Assembly (NCBI GenBank): GCA_022340665.1
Contig: JAJDNM010000012.1
Coordinates: 27,078-91,077, forward strand
From: Acidobacteriota bacterium
GTDB lineage: Bacteria > Acidobacteriota > Thermoanaerobaculia > Thermoanaerobaculales > Sulfomarinibacteraceae
Reading direction: 5' to 3'
DNA length: 64,000 bases
The translations under genes and the position numbers were made by a program. The notes below the pieces were generated by a model. The model was not told where the DNA came from and made no database searches. It worked only from the letters and a program-made list of their open reading frames with translations. Below, in pieces: positions 54,904 through 63,115 of the stretch. Numbering within the stretch: the stretch's first letter is position 1; each line of letters opens with the position of its first letter.

Positions 54904-55692
54904 TTACGTGCTGTCCTCTTCGTCAGCCGCGTCGATGTTCCCTTTTGGCTGGTAGGAAGAGAAAATGCTGGGCTTGCCGTACAACCCGGATGCCTTGACG
55001 ACCAGGACCTGGTTCAGCGGGACTCCCTCGATCCATTTCAGGAGCCTGTCATGCAGACGTCGCAGATCGTCGGGTTCCAGTTCGATGGATTGCGAAGCGA
55101 GGAAATCTCCGAGCAGATCCTTGGTCTCGTCGGTGAGCTCTGAGATGCCTTTGAAAGTCTGCAGGAGCGGTTTGTTTTCAGTGTCCTCGAGCACCAACCG
55201 TGCGCTCGGATCGATTTTCAGGTCCTGGGACGAGCCGATACCGTCGACGTATCTGCCGGCGATGGCCGGCATCGGTTCATCGGCGGCCATCGACTCCAGG
55301 AGGTCGTCCGTTACACGACACATCAAGGCGAGCGAGCTGTGGATCGAGTGGATGGCTTCTCTACAGTCTCCCGGCGCCTTGGCGGGTTCCTGGGCGGCGA
55401 ACCACCCCGTGAGCTGTCCGAGGAATTGGTCGAATTTTGCCAGGCGGTCGGCTGAAATTTCGGCTGCTGGAGCAAGCTTTGGCGGCAGATCCACCTGAAT
55501 CTCGGGATCGGGATCTTCACCGATCTTTTCCGCCAGAATCTCGGCCAACGCCCCAGCTCGAGCTCTGATCGCCGTGGCCATGGTCTCGCCACCATCCCCG
55601 ACCTTCCAGTCACGACGTTCGCCGATGAAGGTGGAAATGCGCTCGATATTCCGCGCCGCCTTCTCGAGTTCGTCGATCGTGATACCCGCCAT
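54904..55692 (-). CDS. Conserved-looking hypothetical soluble protein
   Basis: A 262-residue acidic, largely helical protein (ITIDELEKAARNIERISTFI, AIRARAGALAEILAEKIG, LTDETKDLLGDFLASQSIEL). It has no signal peptide or membrane helix and ends with an acidic tail (NIDAADEEDST). I do not recognise a family. It is 17 bases upstream of the DUF6116 gene on the same strand and divergent from pyrC, so it probably forms a small operon with DUF6116. Confidence 0.65.
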   Translation of the reverse strand: MAGITIDELEKAARNIERISTFIGERRDWKVGDGGETMATAIRARAGALAEILAEKIGEDPDPEIQVDLPPKLAPAAEISADRLAKFDQFLGQLTGWFAAQEPAKAPGDCREAIHSIHSSLALMCRVTDDLLESMAADEPMPAIAGRYVDGIGSSQDLKIDPSARLVLEDTENKPLLQTFKGISELTDETKDLLGDFLASQSIELEPDDLRRLHDRLLKWIEGVPLNQVLVVKASGLYGKPSIFSSYQPKGNIDAADEEDST

Positions 55693-55772
55693 GTTGCACC
55701 CGCTTCTTGTGGATTCTGCATTCTATCGGTTCCTCTGTCAAAATATGCGATCATGCCGGAGGATTGGCTTTA

Positions 55773-56819
55773 ATGGAGCTTCGGATCGCCACCCCGGACG
55801 ACTGGCACCTCCATCTTCGTGATGGAGAGCCGATGAAGGACATCGTCGCTCACAGCGCGCGGACCTTCGGCCGTGCTGTCGTGATGCCCAATCTGCGACC
55901 GCCGATCACCACCGTCGCCGATGCTCGCGCCTACCGACGACGCATCTGCAATGCAATTCCGGAGGGACTACCGTTCGAACCGCTGATGACCCTCTACCTG
56001 ACTGACAAGACGCCGCCTTCCGAGATCATCGAGGCCGCGGCGGATGCAATCATGGCGGGTGTCAAGCTCTATCCCGCGGGTGCCACGACGAACTCGGACG
56101 CCGGAGTGACCGACCTCGAGCGGGTGCTGCCTGTCCTCGAGGCGATGTCGGACCACGGCCTTCCGTTGCTCGTCCACGGAGAAGTCGCTGATTCTGGGGT
56201 CGACATCTTCGATCGGGAGATGGTCTTCATCGAGAACGTCCTCTCGCCTCTCATCGATCGGGTGCCTGGTCTCAGGGTGGTCCTGGAACACATCACCACG
56301 GCAGAAGCGGTCGGATGGGTGCTCCAGGCACGTTCCGGCGTGGCAGCCACGATCACCCCGCATCACCTGATGCTCGACCGAAACGCGATCTTCAACAACG
56401 GCATCAACCCACATCACTACTGCCTCCCGATTTTGAAGAGGGACACCGATCGGGAGGCATTGCTCTGGGCAGCCACCAGCGGCAGCCCGCGCTTCTTCCT
56501 CGGAACCGACAGCGCACCCCACGCTCGAAATGCAAAGGAGTGCGCGCACGGATGCGCGGGCATGTTTTCTGCCCACGCTGCCATCGAGTTCTATGCCGAG
56601 GTCTTCGAAGAGGCGGGTGCCCTCGATTTTCTCGAGGGCTTCGCGTCGTTTCACGGTGCGGATTTCTACGGCCTGCCACGGAATGAAGGCTTCGTCACAC
56701 TGGTTCGGGAGGAGTGGAGCGTGCCAAGCGAATTCGACTTCGGTGATGCCGAGGTGGTGCCCCTTGGTGCCGGTGGCACCGTGCGTTGGCGGCTGGTCGA
56801 GAGGAAAAAACCGAGCTAA
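55773..56819 (+). CDS. pyrC: Dihydroorotase (type II, PyrC)
   Basis: A 348-residue amidohydrolase that closes carbamoyl-aspartate to dihydroorotate in pyrimidine synthesis. The metal ligands are all visible: His12 and His14 (WHLHLRDG), carboxylated Lys98 (GVKLYPAG), His135 (LVHGE), His173 (LEHITT) and Asp246 (GTDSAPH). Length and sequence match the E. coli PyrC class. ATG 55773 (MELRIATPDDWHLH) is preceded by GGAGG at a ten-base distance. The pfp start lies 65 bases downstream. Confidence 0.97.
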   Translation: MELRIATPDDWHLHLRDGEPMKDIVAHSARTFGRAVVMPNLRPPITTVADARAYRRRICNAIPEGLPFEPLMTLYLTDKTPPSEIIEAAADAIMAGVKLYPAGATTNSDAGVTDLERVLPVLEAMSDHGLPLLVHGEVADSGVDIFDREMVFIENVLSPLIDRVPGLRVVLEHITTAEAVGWVLQARSGVAATITPHHLMLDRNAIFNNGINPHHYCLPILKRDTDREALLWAATSGSPRFFLGTDSAPHARNAKECAHGCAGMFSAHAAIEFYAEVFEEAGALDFLEGFASFHGADFYGLPRNEGFVTLVREEWSVPSEFDFGDAEVVPLGAGGTVRWRLVERKKPS

Positions 56820-56884
56820 ATTCGAGCATGCGCGAGCCGATTTCATTGGTTCGGCGGCGCGTCGCGATGCTCAAGGAGAGTGAA

Positions 56885-58090
56885 ATGCCGAAAACGAAGA
56901 AGTACCGTGGAACGATCGGAATCCTGACTGGTGGTGGCGATGTGCCTGGTCTCAACCCGGCCATCCGAGCCGTCACCGTGCGGGCCCTTCGTGAAGGCTT
57001 CAGGGTTCTCGGGATTCGCCGCGGATGGGCCGGATTGATCGAAATCGATCGTGATCGAAAGAACGGGTCCGACTACGTTATAGACCTTACCGAAGAGGTC
57101 GTGAACAAGGTCGGCCGGACGGGCGGGACCTTCCTTCACAGCTCGAGAACCCGACCGTCACACGTGCCGCAGACTGCCCTTCCGGATCACCTCAGAAGTC
57201 GTTACACGGAGGACGTCAACGATCTCACGGAGGAGGTGCTGGCCAACATCGAGTATCTCGGGATCGACACGATGGTACCGATTGGCGGCGACGACACACT
57301 CTCCTACGGTGTCCATCTGCACAGAAAAGGCGTGCCGGTGATCGCGCTTCCCAAGACGATGGACAACGACGTTCCAGGCACTGACTACTGCATCGGATTC
57401 TCGACCTGCGTCACCCGTACGATCGCAATGACCCATGCCCTGCGGACATCTGCCGGAAGTCACGAGCGGTTTCTGGTGATCGAGGTTTTCGGAAGGTACG
57501 CGGGCTTCACCGCATTGTTGCCAACGATGGCCGGTGCCGCCAACCGCTGCGTCATTCCGGAGCACCCCTTCGACATCGAGCACCTGTGCGAGCTGCTGTC
57601 CCGGGACCGCGAAAAGAACCCTTCAAAATACAGCGTTGTGCTGGTTTCGGAGGGTGCGACCTTCACCGGTGAGTCAGAGATGGTGTACGAGGATCAGGAG
57701 AAGGACATGTACGGCCACAAGAAGCTGGGCGGCGTCGGCGATCGTGTGGCCAGGGCCCTGCGTGAGTGTTCGCCGAAGTTCAACAACGGCCGTCGGGTCA
57801 ATGTCATCAACCAGCGGCTCGGGTACCTGGTGCGCTCGGGTGACCCGGACGCTCTCGACTCGGTGGTGCCCATGGCCTTCGGCAACCTCGCGATGGACCT
57901 GATTCTGGATGGAGTGTCCGGTCGTCTGGTAAATGTGCGCAACGGTCGCTACGACAACGTGCCAATCGATGTGGTGACGAGCCGGAAGAAAGTCGTGGAC
58001 GTGGGCAAGTTCTACAACACCGAACGCCTGCGGCCAAAGTACACGCGCTTCGAAGGCGCACCGGTGTTCATCATGACCAGCGACTACTGA
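56885..58090 (+). CDS. pfp: Phosphofructokinase, PPi-dependent type by signature residues
   Basis: A 401-residue PFK. IGILTGGGDVPGLNPAIR gives the phosphate-binding N-terminus. The donor-specificity positions read GGDD (134-137, Asp137 where ATP enzymes have Gly) and PKTMDND (Lys157 where ATP enzymes have Gly). Both mark pyrophosphate-dependent enzymes, which phosphorylate fructose 6-phosphate reversibly. MAFGNLAMDLI and the sugar-binding RLGYLVRSGDPDALD follow. AAGGAG precedes ATG 56885; an open frame upstream overlaps pyrC and is not supported. Confidence 0.92.
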   Translation: MPKTKKYRGTIGILTGGGDVPGLNPAIRAVTVRALREGFRVLGIRRGWAGLIEIDRDRKNGSDYVIDLTEEVVNKVGRTGGTFLHSSRTRPSHVPQTALPDHLRSRYTEDVNDLTEEVLANIEYLGIDTMVPIGGDDTLSYGVHLHRKGVPVIALPKTMDNDVPGTDYCIGFSTCVTRTIAMTHALRTSAGSHERFLVIEVFGRYAGFTALLPTMAGAANRCVIPEHPFDIEHLCELLSRDREKNPSKYSVVLVSEGATFTGESEMVYEDQEKDMYGHKKLGGVGDRVARALRECSPKFNNGRRVNVINQRLGYLVRSGDPDALDSVVPMAFGNLAMDLILDGVSGRLVNVRNGRYDNVPIDVVTSRKKVVDVGKFYNTERLRPKYTRFEGAPVFIMTSDY

Positions 58091-58094
58091 TGCC

Positions 58095-58235
58095 AAATTA
58101 GGAGTTAGGAGTTAGGAATTAGGAATCCCGCGCACCCGCCGACAGTATTTCGGATTTCGGATTTCCCACCCGCGCCCCCAGAGAATGGGGGGGGTGGTTG
58201 GGAATTCCTGATTCCTCGTTCCTAATTCCTCATTC
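58095..58235. repeat. Hairpin repeat element, family A, 3' of pfp
   Basis: The left arm is AATTAGGAGTTAGGAGTTAG with GAATTAGGAATCC. The core holds CACCCGCCGACAG and CCCACCCGCGCCCCCAG opposite GGGGGGGGTGG. The right arm is GAATTCCTGATTCCTCGTTC with CTAATTCCTCATTC. It ends six bases before the gloA Shine-Dalgarno. Confidence 0.78.
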
Positions 58236-58250
58236 AAACCGGAGGTGAAC

Positions 58251-58634
58251 GTGAGGCTTTTACACACAATGATTCGCGTCGGTGATCTCGACACGTCGAT
58301 TGCTTTCTACACGGAGGCGCTGGGGATGGAACTCCTCCGCAAGCACGACTATCCGGAGGGGAAGTTCACCCTGGCGTTCGTCGGCTACGGTGACGAGGAG
58401 TCGAACACCGTTCTCGAGCTCACCCACAACTGGGACACCACTTCGTATGAGCTTGGGACAGGCTTTGGTCACATCGCCATCGGCACCGATGACATTGTTG
58501 GCGCCTGCAACCGGGTACGCGAGTACGGCGGCGAGGTGACTCGCGAACCGGGTCCGATGAAGCACGGCACGACCGTCATTGCGTTCGTTAAGGATCCGGA
58601 CGGGTATACCATCGAGTTCATTGAGAGGAATTAG
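58251..58634 (+). CDS. gloA: Lactoylglutathione lyase (glyoxalase I)
   Basis: A 127-residue glyoxalase I very close to the E. coli enzyme: [20 protein letters not shown], then [23 protein letters not shown] and [13 protein letters not shown]. Metal ligands map to His5, Glu in LELTHNW, His in FGHIA and the Glu in IEFIE. The short form lacking Zn-type insertions suggests a Ni/Co enzyme. It converts the methylglyoxal-glutathione hemithioacetal to lactoylglutathione. GTG 58251 follows GGAGG and five bases; GTG 58245 is less well placed. The stop lies in a repeat. Confidence 0.95.
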   Translation: MRLLHTMIRVGDLDTSIAFYTEALGMELLRKHDYPEGKFTLAFVGYGDEESNTVLELTHNWDTTSYELGTGFGHIAIGTDDIVGACNRVREYGGEVTREPGPMKHGTTVIAFVKDPDGYTIEFIERN

Positions 58635-58798
58635 GAATGAGGAATTAGGAATGAGGAATTTGGAATGAGGAATTAGGAATGCCGCCTACTTGGCAAATCG
58701 CATTTTGGATTTCGAATTTCGAATTTCGGATTTTCCATCCTCACCCCCAGAGAACGGGAGGGGGGCTGGGAATTCCTCATTCCTAACTCCTCATTCCA
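58626..58798. repeat. Long hairpin repeat element, family A, at the gloA stop
   Basis: The left arm has seven or more alternating GGAATTA / GGAATGA units. Next come a GCCGCCTACTTGG core, an inner arm of GGATTTCGAATTTCGAATTT units, a C/G-rich pair (TCACCCCCAG / GGGAGGGGGGC), and a right arm ATTCCTCATTCCTAACTCC. It overlaps the gloA 3' end. Confidence 0.8.
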
Positions 58799-58852
58799 GA
58801 TTCGTGTATTTGATCGCTTGTCCTCGGCAATGCGCTTCTGTAGTGTGCGGCC

Positions 58853-60016
58853 ATGATCGAGCTCGGCAGGAATCAGTCGCTGGTTGCGACTTGCGCTCGT
58901 GGGCTCGAGACGGTGCTGGCCGACGAGCTACGCGTCCTGGGTGCCGGTGGTGTCGCGCCGGACCGTGGTTCGGTCCTGTTCTCCGGGGATCTGCGGACTG
59001 TCTACGACGTCAATCTCAGGTTGAGAACGGCGATGCGGGTGCTGGTGCCTCTGGTGCGCGGCGAAGTCAGGTCGCGGGAGGGTCTCTACGACCTGGCGGC
59101 GTCGATCGCCTGGGAGGCGGTAATTGCCGACGGCCAGACCCTGGCGGTCGAAGTCGTCGGGCGGCATCGCGCCTTCCGCAACACCAACTTCGCCGGCCAG
59201 GTAGTGAAGGACGCGGCGGTCGACCGGCTGCGGGAACGGCGAGGTCGGCGGCCCGACGTTGATCGCGAAAACCCGGACATCCGCCTCCACCTGCGTTTGG
59301 TCGAGAAAGGTGCCAGCACGCTCAGCCTGGATTCCAGCGGCGAGCCGCTGTCCCATCGGGGCTACCGGCCACGGGGTGGGCCGGCTCCCCTTGCGGAGAC
59401 TCTGGCCGCGGGGATTCTCTTGCTCGCCGGGTACGACGGCTCCGAACCGTTGCTCGACCCGATGTGCGGTACAGGTACATTTGCGGTCGAGGCGGCTTTG
59501 ATCGCAACCGGGACCCCACCCGGCCTGCACCGCGAGTTCGCCTTCGAAAAATGGGCTGCACACGATTCGAGGGCTTTCGGAGAGGTCCAGCACGAGGCGA
59601 GTCACGGTCATCGTGATGCGTCTCAGCCGATTGTTGCGCGGGACCGTGCCGATCGGTCGGTCCGGTCGACGCGGCGCAATCTCAAGGCGGCATGGATGGA
59701 CCCCTGGGTCGAGGTCGAGCAGCGCGACGCGCTCGATCTGCTGCTGCCGTGGGGTTCGGGCGGGATGATCGTGGCCAACCCACCGTACGGCAAGAGGGTG
59801 GGTGAGGTCGACCGGCTGTACGGATTCTACCGACGCTTCGGGGACAGCCTCAAGAAGCAGGCGACCGGCGCGACGGCGTGGATTCTCGCCGGCGAGCCGC
59901 GGCTCGCCAAGGTCATCGGACTCAAGCCCTCTCGGCGCATCCCTCTCTTCAATGGCCCGATCGAGTGTCGCCTTTTGAAGTTCGAGATGTACGAGGGAAG
60001 TAGGAAGAATCGTTGA
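58853..60016 (+). CDS. THUMP-domain SAM-dependent rRNA methyltransferase (RlmL/TrmN-like)
   Basis: A 387-residue protein with a THUMP-type N-terminal half (ATCARGLETVLADELRVLGA, VEVVGRHRAFRNTNFAGQVVKDAAVDRL) and a Rossmann methyltransferase half. DPMCGTGTFAVEAAL binds SAM and NPPYGKR is the N6A/N2G-type catalytic motif. The arrangement matches the N-terminal module of RlmL (23S rRNA m2G2445). The rest of RlmL (the RlmK domain) is absent, as in many bacteria. It is a single gene between a repeat and the radical SAM operon. Confidence 0.88.
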   Translation: MIELGRNQSLVATCARGLETVLADELRVLGAGGVAPDRGSVLFSGDLRTVYDVNLRLRTAMRVLVPLVRGEVRSREGLYDLAASIAWEAVIADGQTLAVEVVGRHRAFRNTNFAGQVVKDAAVDRLRERRGRRPDVDRENPDIRLHLRLVEKGASTLSLDSSGEPLSHRGYRPRGGPAPLAETLAAGILLLAGYDGSEPLLDPMCGTGTFAVEAALIATGTPPGLHREFAFEKWAAHDSRAFGEVQHEASHGHRDASQPIVARDRADRSVRSTRRNLKAAWMDPWVEVEQRDALDLLLPWGSGGMIVANPPYGKRVGEVDRLYGFYRRFGDSLKKQATGATAWILAGEPRLAKVIGLKPSRRIPLFNGPIECRLLKFEMYEGSRKNR

Positions 60017-60061
60017 TTCCGGTCCGTCATCTGGGTCGGCGGTCAACCGTCGACCCCCGTA

Positions 60062-61171
60062 TCAACGCACGCCGGCGAACCCGGCGTTCTCTTTCACGAA
60101 AGGTCTGAAGAACGCGTCTTTTTTCATGTGACAGGTCTGGCAACTGCCCACCGGACATCCCATTCGGAGCCCCTTCGATATGTCCCTGAGACGGTCTGAT
60201 TCCGCAATTTCCCGGTAGCCATCACGAGGAACTATGGCGATGGGTTCCGCTTCCCAAAATGGGCACGGCAGAACGGCCCCGTTTGGGCGGATGAGGAGAA
60301 GTCTGCCGGGAAACGAGCACCCGTTGAGCAGTTCGTGGAGGGTTCGACGCCAGCTATCCGCACCCTGGATTCCGGAACTGATCAACCAGATCTTGTGTGT
60401 GATCTTTCCAGCCACCGACCGCCGTGTGTTTGGCTCCGGGTCCATTGCCGGGTATGCGCTCAAGCGAAGGCCGCGCGAGGTCGCTTCACGCGCCACACGC
60501 CAGAGCTCTTCCATGAGCTCTGCTCGCTCAACATAGCTGAGCAGTTCGCCACGGTTGTCGACACCTTCGGTCGGGACAACGAATCGGACGTCGATCTCAT
60601 GCGCTCCGATTGAAGCCGCAAAACGGGGCAGCGATCTCAGCTGGTCCCGGTTCGACCGCATCCAGGTAAATGTCACGCGCAGCTCGGGCTGCGGACGTGA
60701 TCCAGCGGCTCGGACCCGCTTCAGCAGGTCGAGGCGTGAATGGAGTCGCTGCCAGGACGCACCGGCACGAATCTTCTCGTAGGTCTGCCGGGTCGTGCCG
60801 TCGATCGAGACGGCAACAGTGCGTACCCCGTTTTCGACGATCGCACGCGCCTTGGCCTCGGTGAGGGCCAACAGATTCGTCTGCAACCAGATATTCGGAA
60901 CGCGGTGACCATGGCACGTGCGCAGCCACCTCGAGAAATCCGGATGGAGCAGAGGTTCGGCAGAGCAGCCGAGTCCGAGCGTGTGGGTGAGCGGAAGCAG
61001 ATCTGAGGCAATTGTTCGAAAAACCGCCCCACTCATATCACCGTTCGCTCCGGGTTCGAGATCGTATGGTCTGAAACGGAGCAGGTCCGTGGAGGAGAAG
61101 CAGCACATCGTGCATCGGATGTTGCACCGGCTCGTGAGGTCGAGAATGAGCTCGAGGTGACGGTGCCTCAT
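60062..61171 (-). CDS. Radical SAM protein with SPASM-like C-terminal cysteines
   Basis: A 369-residue radical SAM enzyme: CNIRCTMC (Cys16, Cys20, Cys23) binds the SAM cluster, with GLGCSAEPLLHPDF and VSIDGTTRQTYEKIRAGASW typical of the family. Cysteines near the C-terminus (NGCSFPG, VLPCPFW, GCPVGSCQTCHM) could ligate an auxiliary cluster, as in SPASM proteins. The substrate is unknown. It is the last gene of a three-gene chain with ATGA overlaps; its partners are membrane proteins, so it may modify a lipid, glycan or peptide they handle. Confidence 0.85.
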   Translation of the reverse strand: MRHRHLELILDLTSRCNIRCTMCCFSSTDLLRFRPYDLEPGANGDMSGAVFRTIASDLLPLTHTLGLGCSAEPLLHPDFSRWLRTCHGHRVPNIWLQTNLLALTEAKARAIVENGVRTVAVSIDGTTRQTYEKIRAGASWQRLHSRLDLLKRVRAAGSRPQPELRVTFTWMRSNRDQLRSLPRFAASIGAHEIDVRFVVPTEGVDNRGELLSYVERAELMEELWRVAREATSRGLRLSAYPAMDPEPNTRRSVAGKITHKIWLISSGIQGADSWRRTLHELLNGCSFPGRLLLIRPNGAVLPCPFWEAEPIAIVPRDGYREIAESDRLRDISKGLRMGCPVGSCQTCHMKKDAFFRPFVKENAGFAGVR

Positions 61172-62538
61172 GAAATCGCCTCGCGGATACCTGCGCCGTG
61201 CGTCGCGTCGTTGCCAGCCGAAAAGACGACCACCCCGAGACCGAGGATCCAGGCCGAAACCGCGGTCTGGATGAGGCGCGGAAAGGTCCACACGATGAGT
61301 TCCAAGGGGTCGCCGACGGCATGAAGATAGTAGATGACGGCAAAGAGGGGGACTCCGAACGCGGTCGCCAGACCCGGTAGCGCCCGAGAGAGTGGCCTCC
61401 ATCCCATCAGCAGCAAGGAGATCAGCGGCACGAACCAGCCGACTGCGGCAGGCCCCGTGGCGAGCAGCCGGCCGCAGACGCGGAGGACCAGATCGATGTT
61501 GACGAAGCTGATGACGAAGGCCTTTTCACGAATCGGGTCAGCGAGGGGAAGATCGTGGGTGACCCGCACGGCCGCCCAGATCGCCAGGGCCACAAACGCC
61601 GGTGAGATCAGGGTCAACGCCTCTCGGACAACTCGCGGCCTCTTCCATATGAGGTCTCGCGTCGTAGTGCCGCCGATGATCAGGGCTGCCACGACACCAC
61701 CTTCGCTCTTGGTGAAGACGGCTCCCGCCAGAGCGATCGCTGCGACCCAGCGCAGTTGCCGCGGACCGCTGGCGGGCTCCGTCAGAATGACGACGAGGGC
61801 AATTGAAACGCAGAGCAATAGAAAACCGTCGGCGTTCCCGCCGGAAAACGAGGCCGTCGCCATTGACATCAGCACGCCGTACCAGAAACAGGTCACGACA
61901 GCTGCCGCGGGCATTCCGAGGCGAGTTTCGAGAACGGAGAAGATCACCGCGGCTGCAGCACTCAGACATATCCAGGTGAGCGACGAAATCGCGAGCCATG
62001 GCATCGATCCCGCAATCATCGAGCCCCATCCGAGGAGGACCGGCCACAGGGGAGGGTAGTTTGGGTGGAGGTGAATCATGTACGGCTGCCGCAGCAGATC
62101 GAAATCGATGCCCCGCTCGAGCGCGAAATGAACGGCCTTGACTCCCCAGAAATACGACAGATCGGCGGACGTTGCCGCGCCGGCGGCAAAGGACAAAAGG
62201 CCGGCAGCTGCAATCAGAAGAATGGTGACCGACACCACCCGGGTTTCGTATCCGACCGTTGTCCGAGGAGCGGGAAGCATCGGGGTTTCCGTTCGTGTCG
62301 TCAGAAGAGCGGCCACGAGTGTGAGGACTGTAATGAAGATGATGAACCATGGTGACCAACGGAAACCGAAGGCGGATTCTACCGTCAGGATGGCCGCAAC
62401 GGCGAGCGAACCGGTTGCCCATGCCAGCGAAGTCCTGGCTGCAAACGAGTAGCCTCTCAAAGTTCGATGAAAGGCGACCGGAAGGCCCACGGCGCAGGGC
62501 ACGCCAATGATTGCCGCCAGAAAGACTGCTAGCGTCAT
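61168..62538 (-). CDS. Multi-pass membrane protein, possible GT-C-fold glycosyltransferase
   Basis: A 456-residue protein with about twelve hydrophobic helices. The loop SYFWGVKAVHFALERGIDFDLL and YMIHLHPNYPPLWPVLL, followed by FSGGNADGFLLL, resemble the first large loop of GT-C sugar transferases (NYPPL phrase), but no catalytic DD/DE motif is certain. The ATG overlaps the previous gene, and its stop overlaps the radical SAM gene (ATGA on both sides), so the three are translated together. Confidence 0.75.
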   Translation of the reverse strand: MTLAVFLAAIIGVPCAVGLPVAFHRTLRGYSFAARTSLAWATGSLAVAAILTVESAFGFRWSPWFIIFITVLTLVAALLTTRTETPMLPAPRTTVGYETRVVSVTILLIAAAGLLSFAAGAATSADLSYFWGVKAVHFALERGIDFDLLRQPYMIHLHPNYPPLWPVLLGWGSMIAGSMPWLAISSLTWICLSAAAAVIFSVLETRLGMPAAAVVTCFWYGVLMSMATASFSGGNADGFLLLCVSIALVVILTEPASGPRQLRWVAAIALAGAVFTKSEGGVVAALIIGGTTTRDLIWKRPRVVREALTLISPAFVALAIWAAVRVTHDLPLADPIREKAFVISFVNIDLVLRVCGRLLATGPAAVGWFVPLISLLLMGWRPLSRALPGLATAFGVPLFAVIYYLHAVGDPLELIVWTFPRLIQTAVSAWILGLGVVVFSAGNDATHGAGIREAIS

Positions 62539-62984
62539 GGTCGGAATGTCAGGCGTTCTCGGAGGGTCCCTCCAGGAACCGACGCGACGAACGTCTCACC
62601 CTTCCTGGTGCCCCGGGAGTCGCCGTACACGAGGACGAAACGGGCGGACGCACCGGCAGGGACCTTTTCGCCGTAGTACGACGACGGCATCAGCCGAGAT
62701 TCCGCAAGCAGTCCGACCGACATCATGGCAAGGCTCATTTCGACATCACGATCGCCGGCGACAACGGTGAATGAGGAATTCTGTGGGATCAGCGGCGCCG
62801 CCTCATGGAGAAAGCGCCACTGCTCGGCGTGCCCCGTTCCGGTGTTGTCAAATGGAGTGCGTTGTGACTGCTCGAGATCGTCGCGCCAAAGAGGTTGGGC
62901 GAGCAGCATCACAAGTGAGATCAGGGCGCCAAACCACCAGAGGCGCATCGCCCGACGCCGATGTCTTTCGGGTGCGGGAATCAT
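62535..62984 (-). CDS. Small single-pass membrane protein of unknown function
   Basis: A 149-residue protein with a basic N-terminus (ERHRRRAMRLWWF), one membrane helix (GALISLVMLLAQPLW) and a roughly 110-residue extracytoplasmic part with strand-like segments (NSSFTVVAGDRDVEMSLAMM, ASARFVLVYGDSRG). No family recognised. First gene of the three-gene chain; its TGA overlaps the next ATG. Start at 62984 is preferred over a later ATG at 62948, though neither has a strong ribosome site. Confidence 0.68.
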   Translation of the reverse strand: MIPAPERHRRRAMRLWWFGALISLVMLLAQPLWRDDLEQSQRTPFDNTGTGHAEQWRFLHEAAPLIPQNSSFTVVAGDRDVEMSLAMMSVGLLAESRLMPSSYYGEKVPAGASARFVLVYGDSRGTRKGETFVASVPGGTLRERLTFRP

Positions 62985-63068
62985 GACCCGAGCGTAGCAG
63001 AGAATTCGATGAACGAGACGACATCTCAATTGATGCGGTGTGCGAGCCGGGCCGGGATCGGCTGCACG

Positions 63069-63095
63069 AAAAAGGGCCGCCCGAAGGCGGCCCTT
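63069..63095 (-). terminator. Intrinsic terminator of the right-edge cytochrome gene
   Basis: A ten-base perfect stem AAGGGCCGCC / GGCGGCCCTT with a four-base loop (TTCG on the minus strand), followed on the minus strand by TTTTTCG. It lies 21 bases after the cytochrome stop. Confidence 0.9.
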
Positions 63096-63115
63096 ATGAT
63101 GGATTGATCCGACCC

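Noticed and set aside
58626..58798. Repeat arrays considered as a CRISPR
   Set aside because: Units are 7-14 bases and degenerate, there are no equal-length unique spacers, the arms are inverted, and no cas gene is present.
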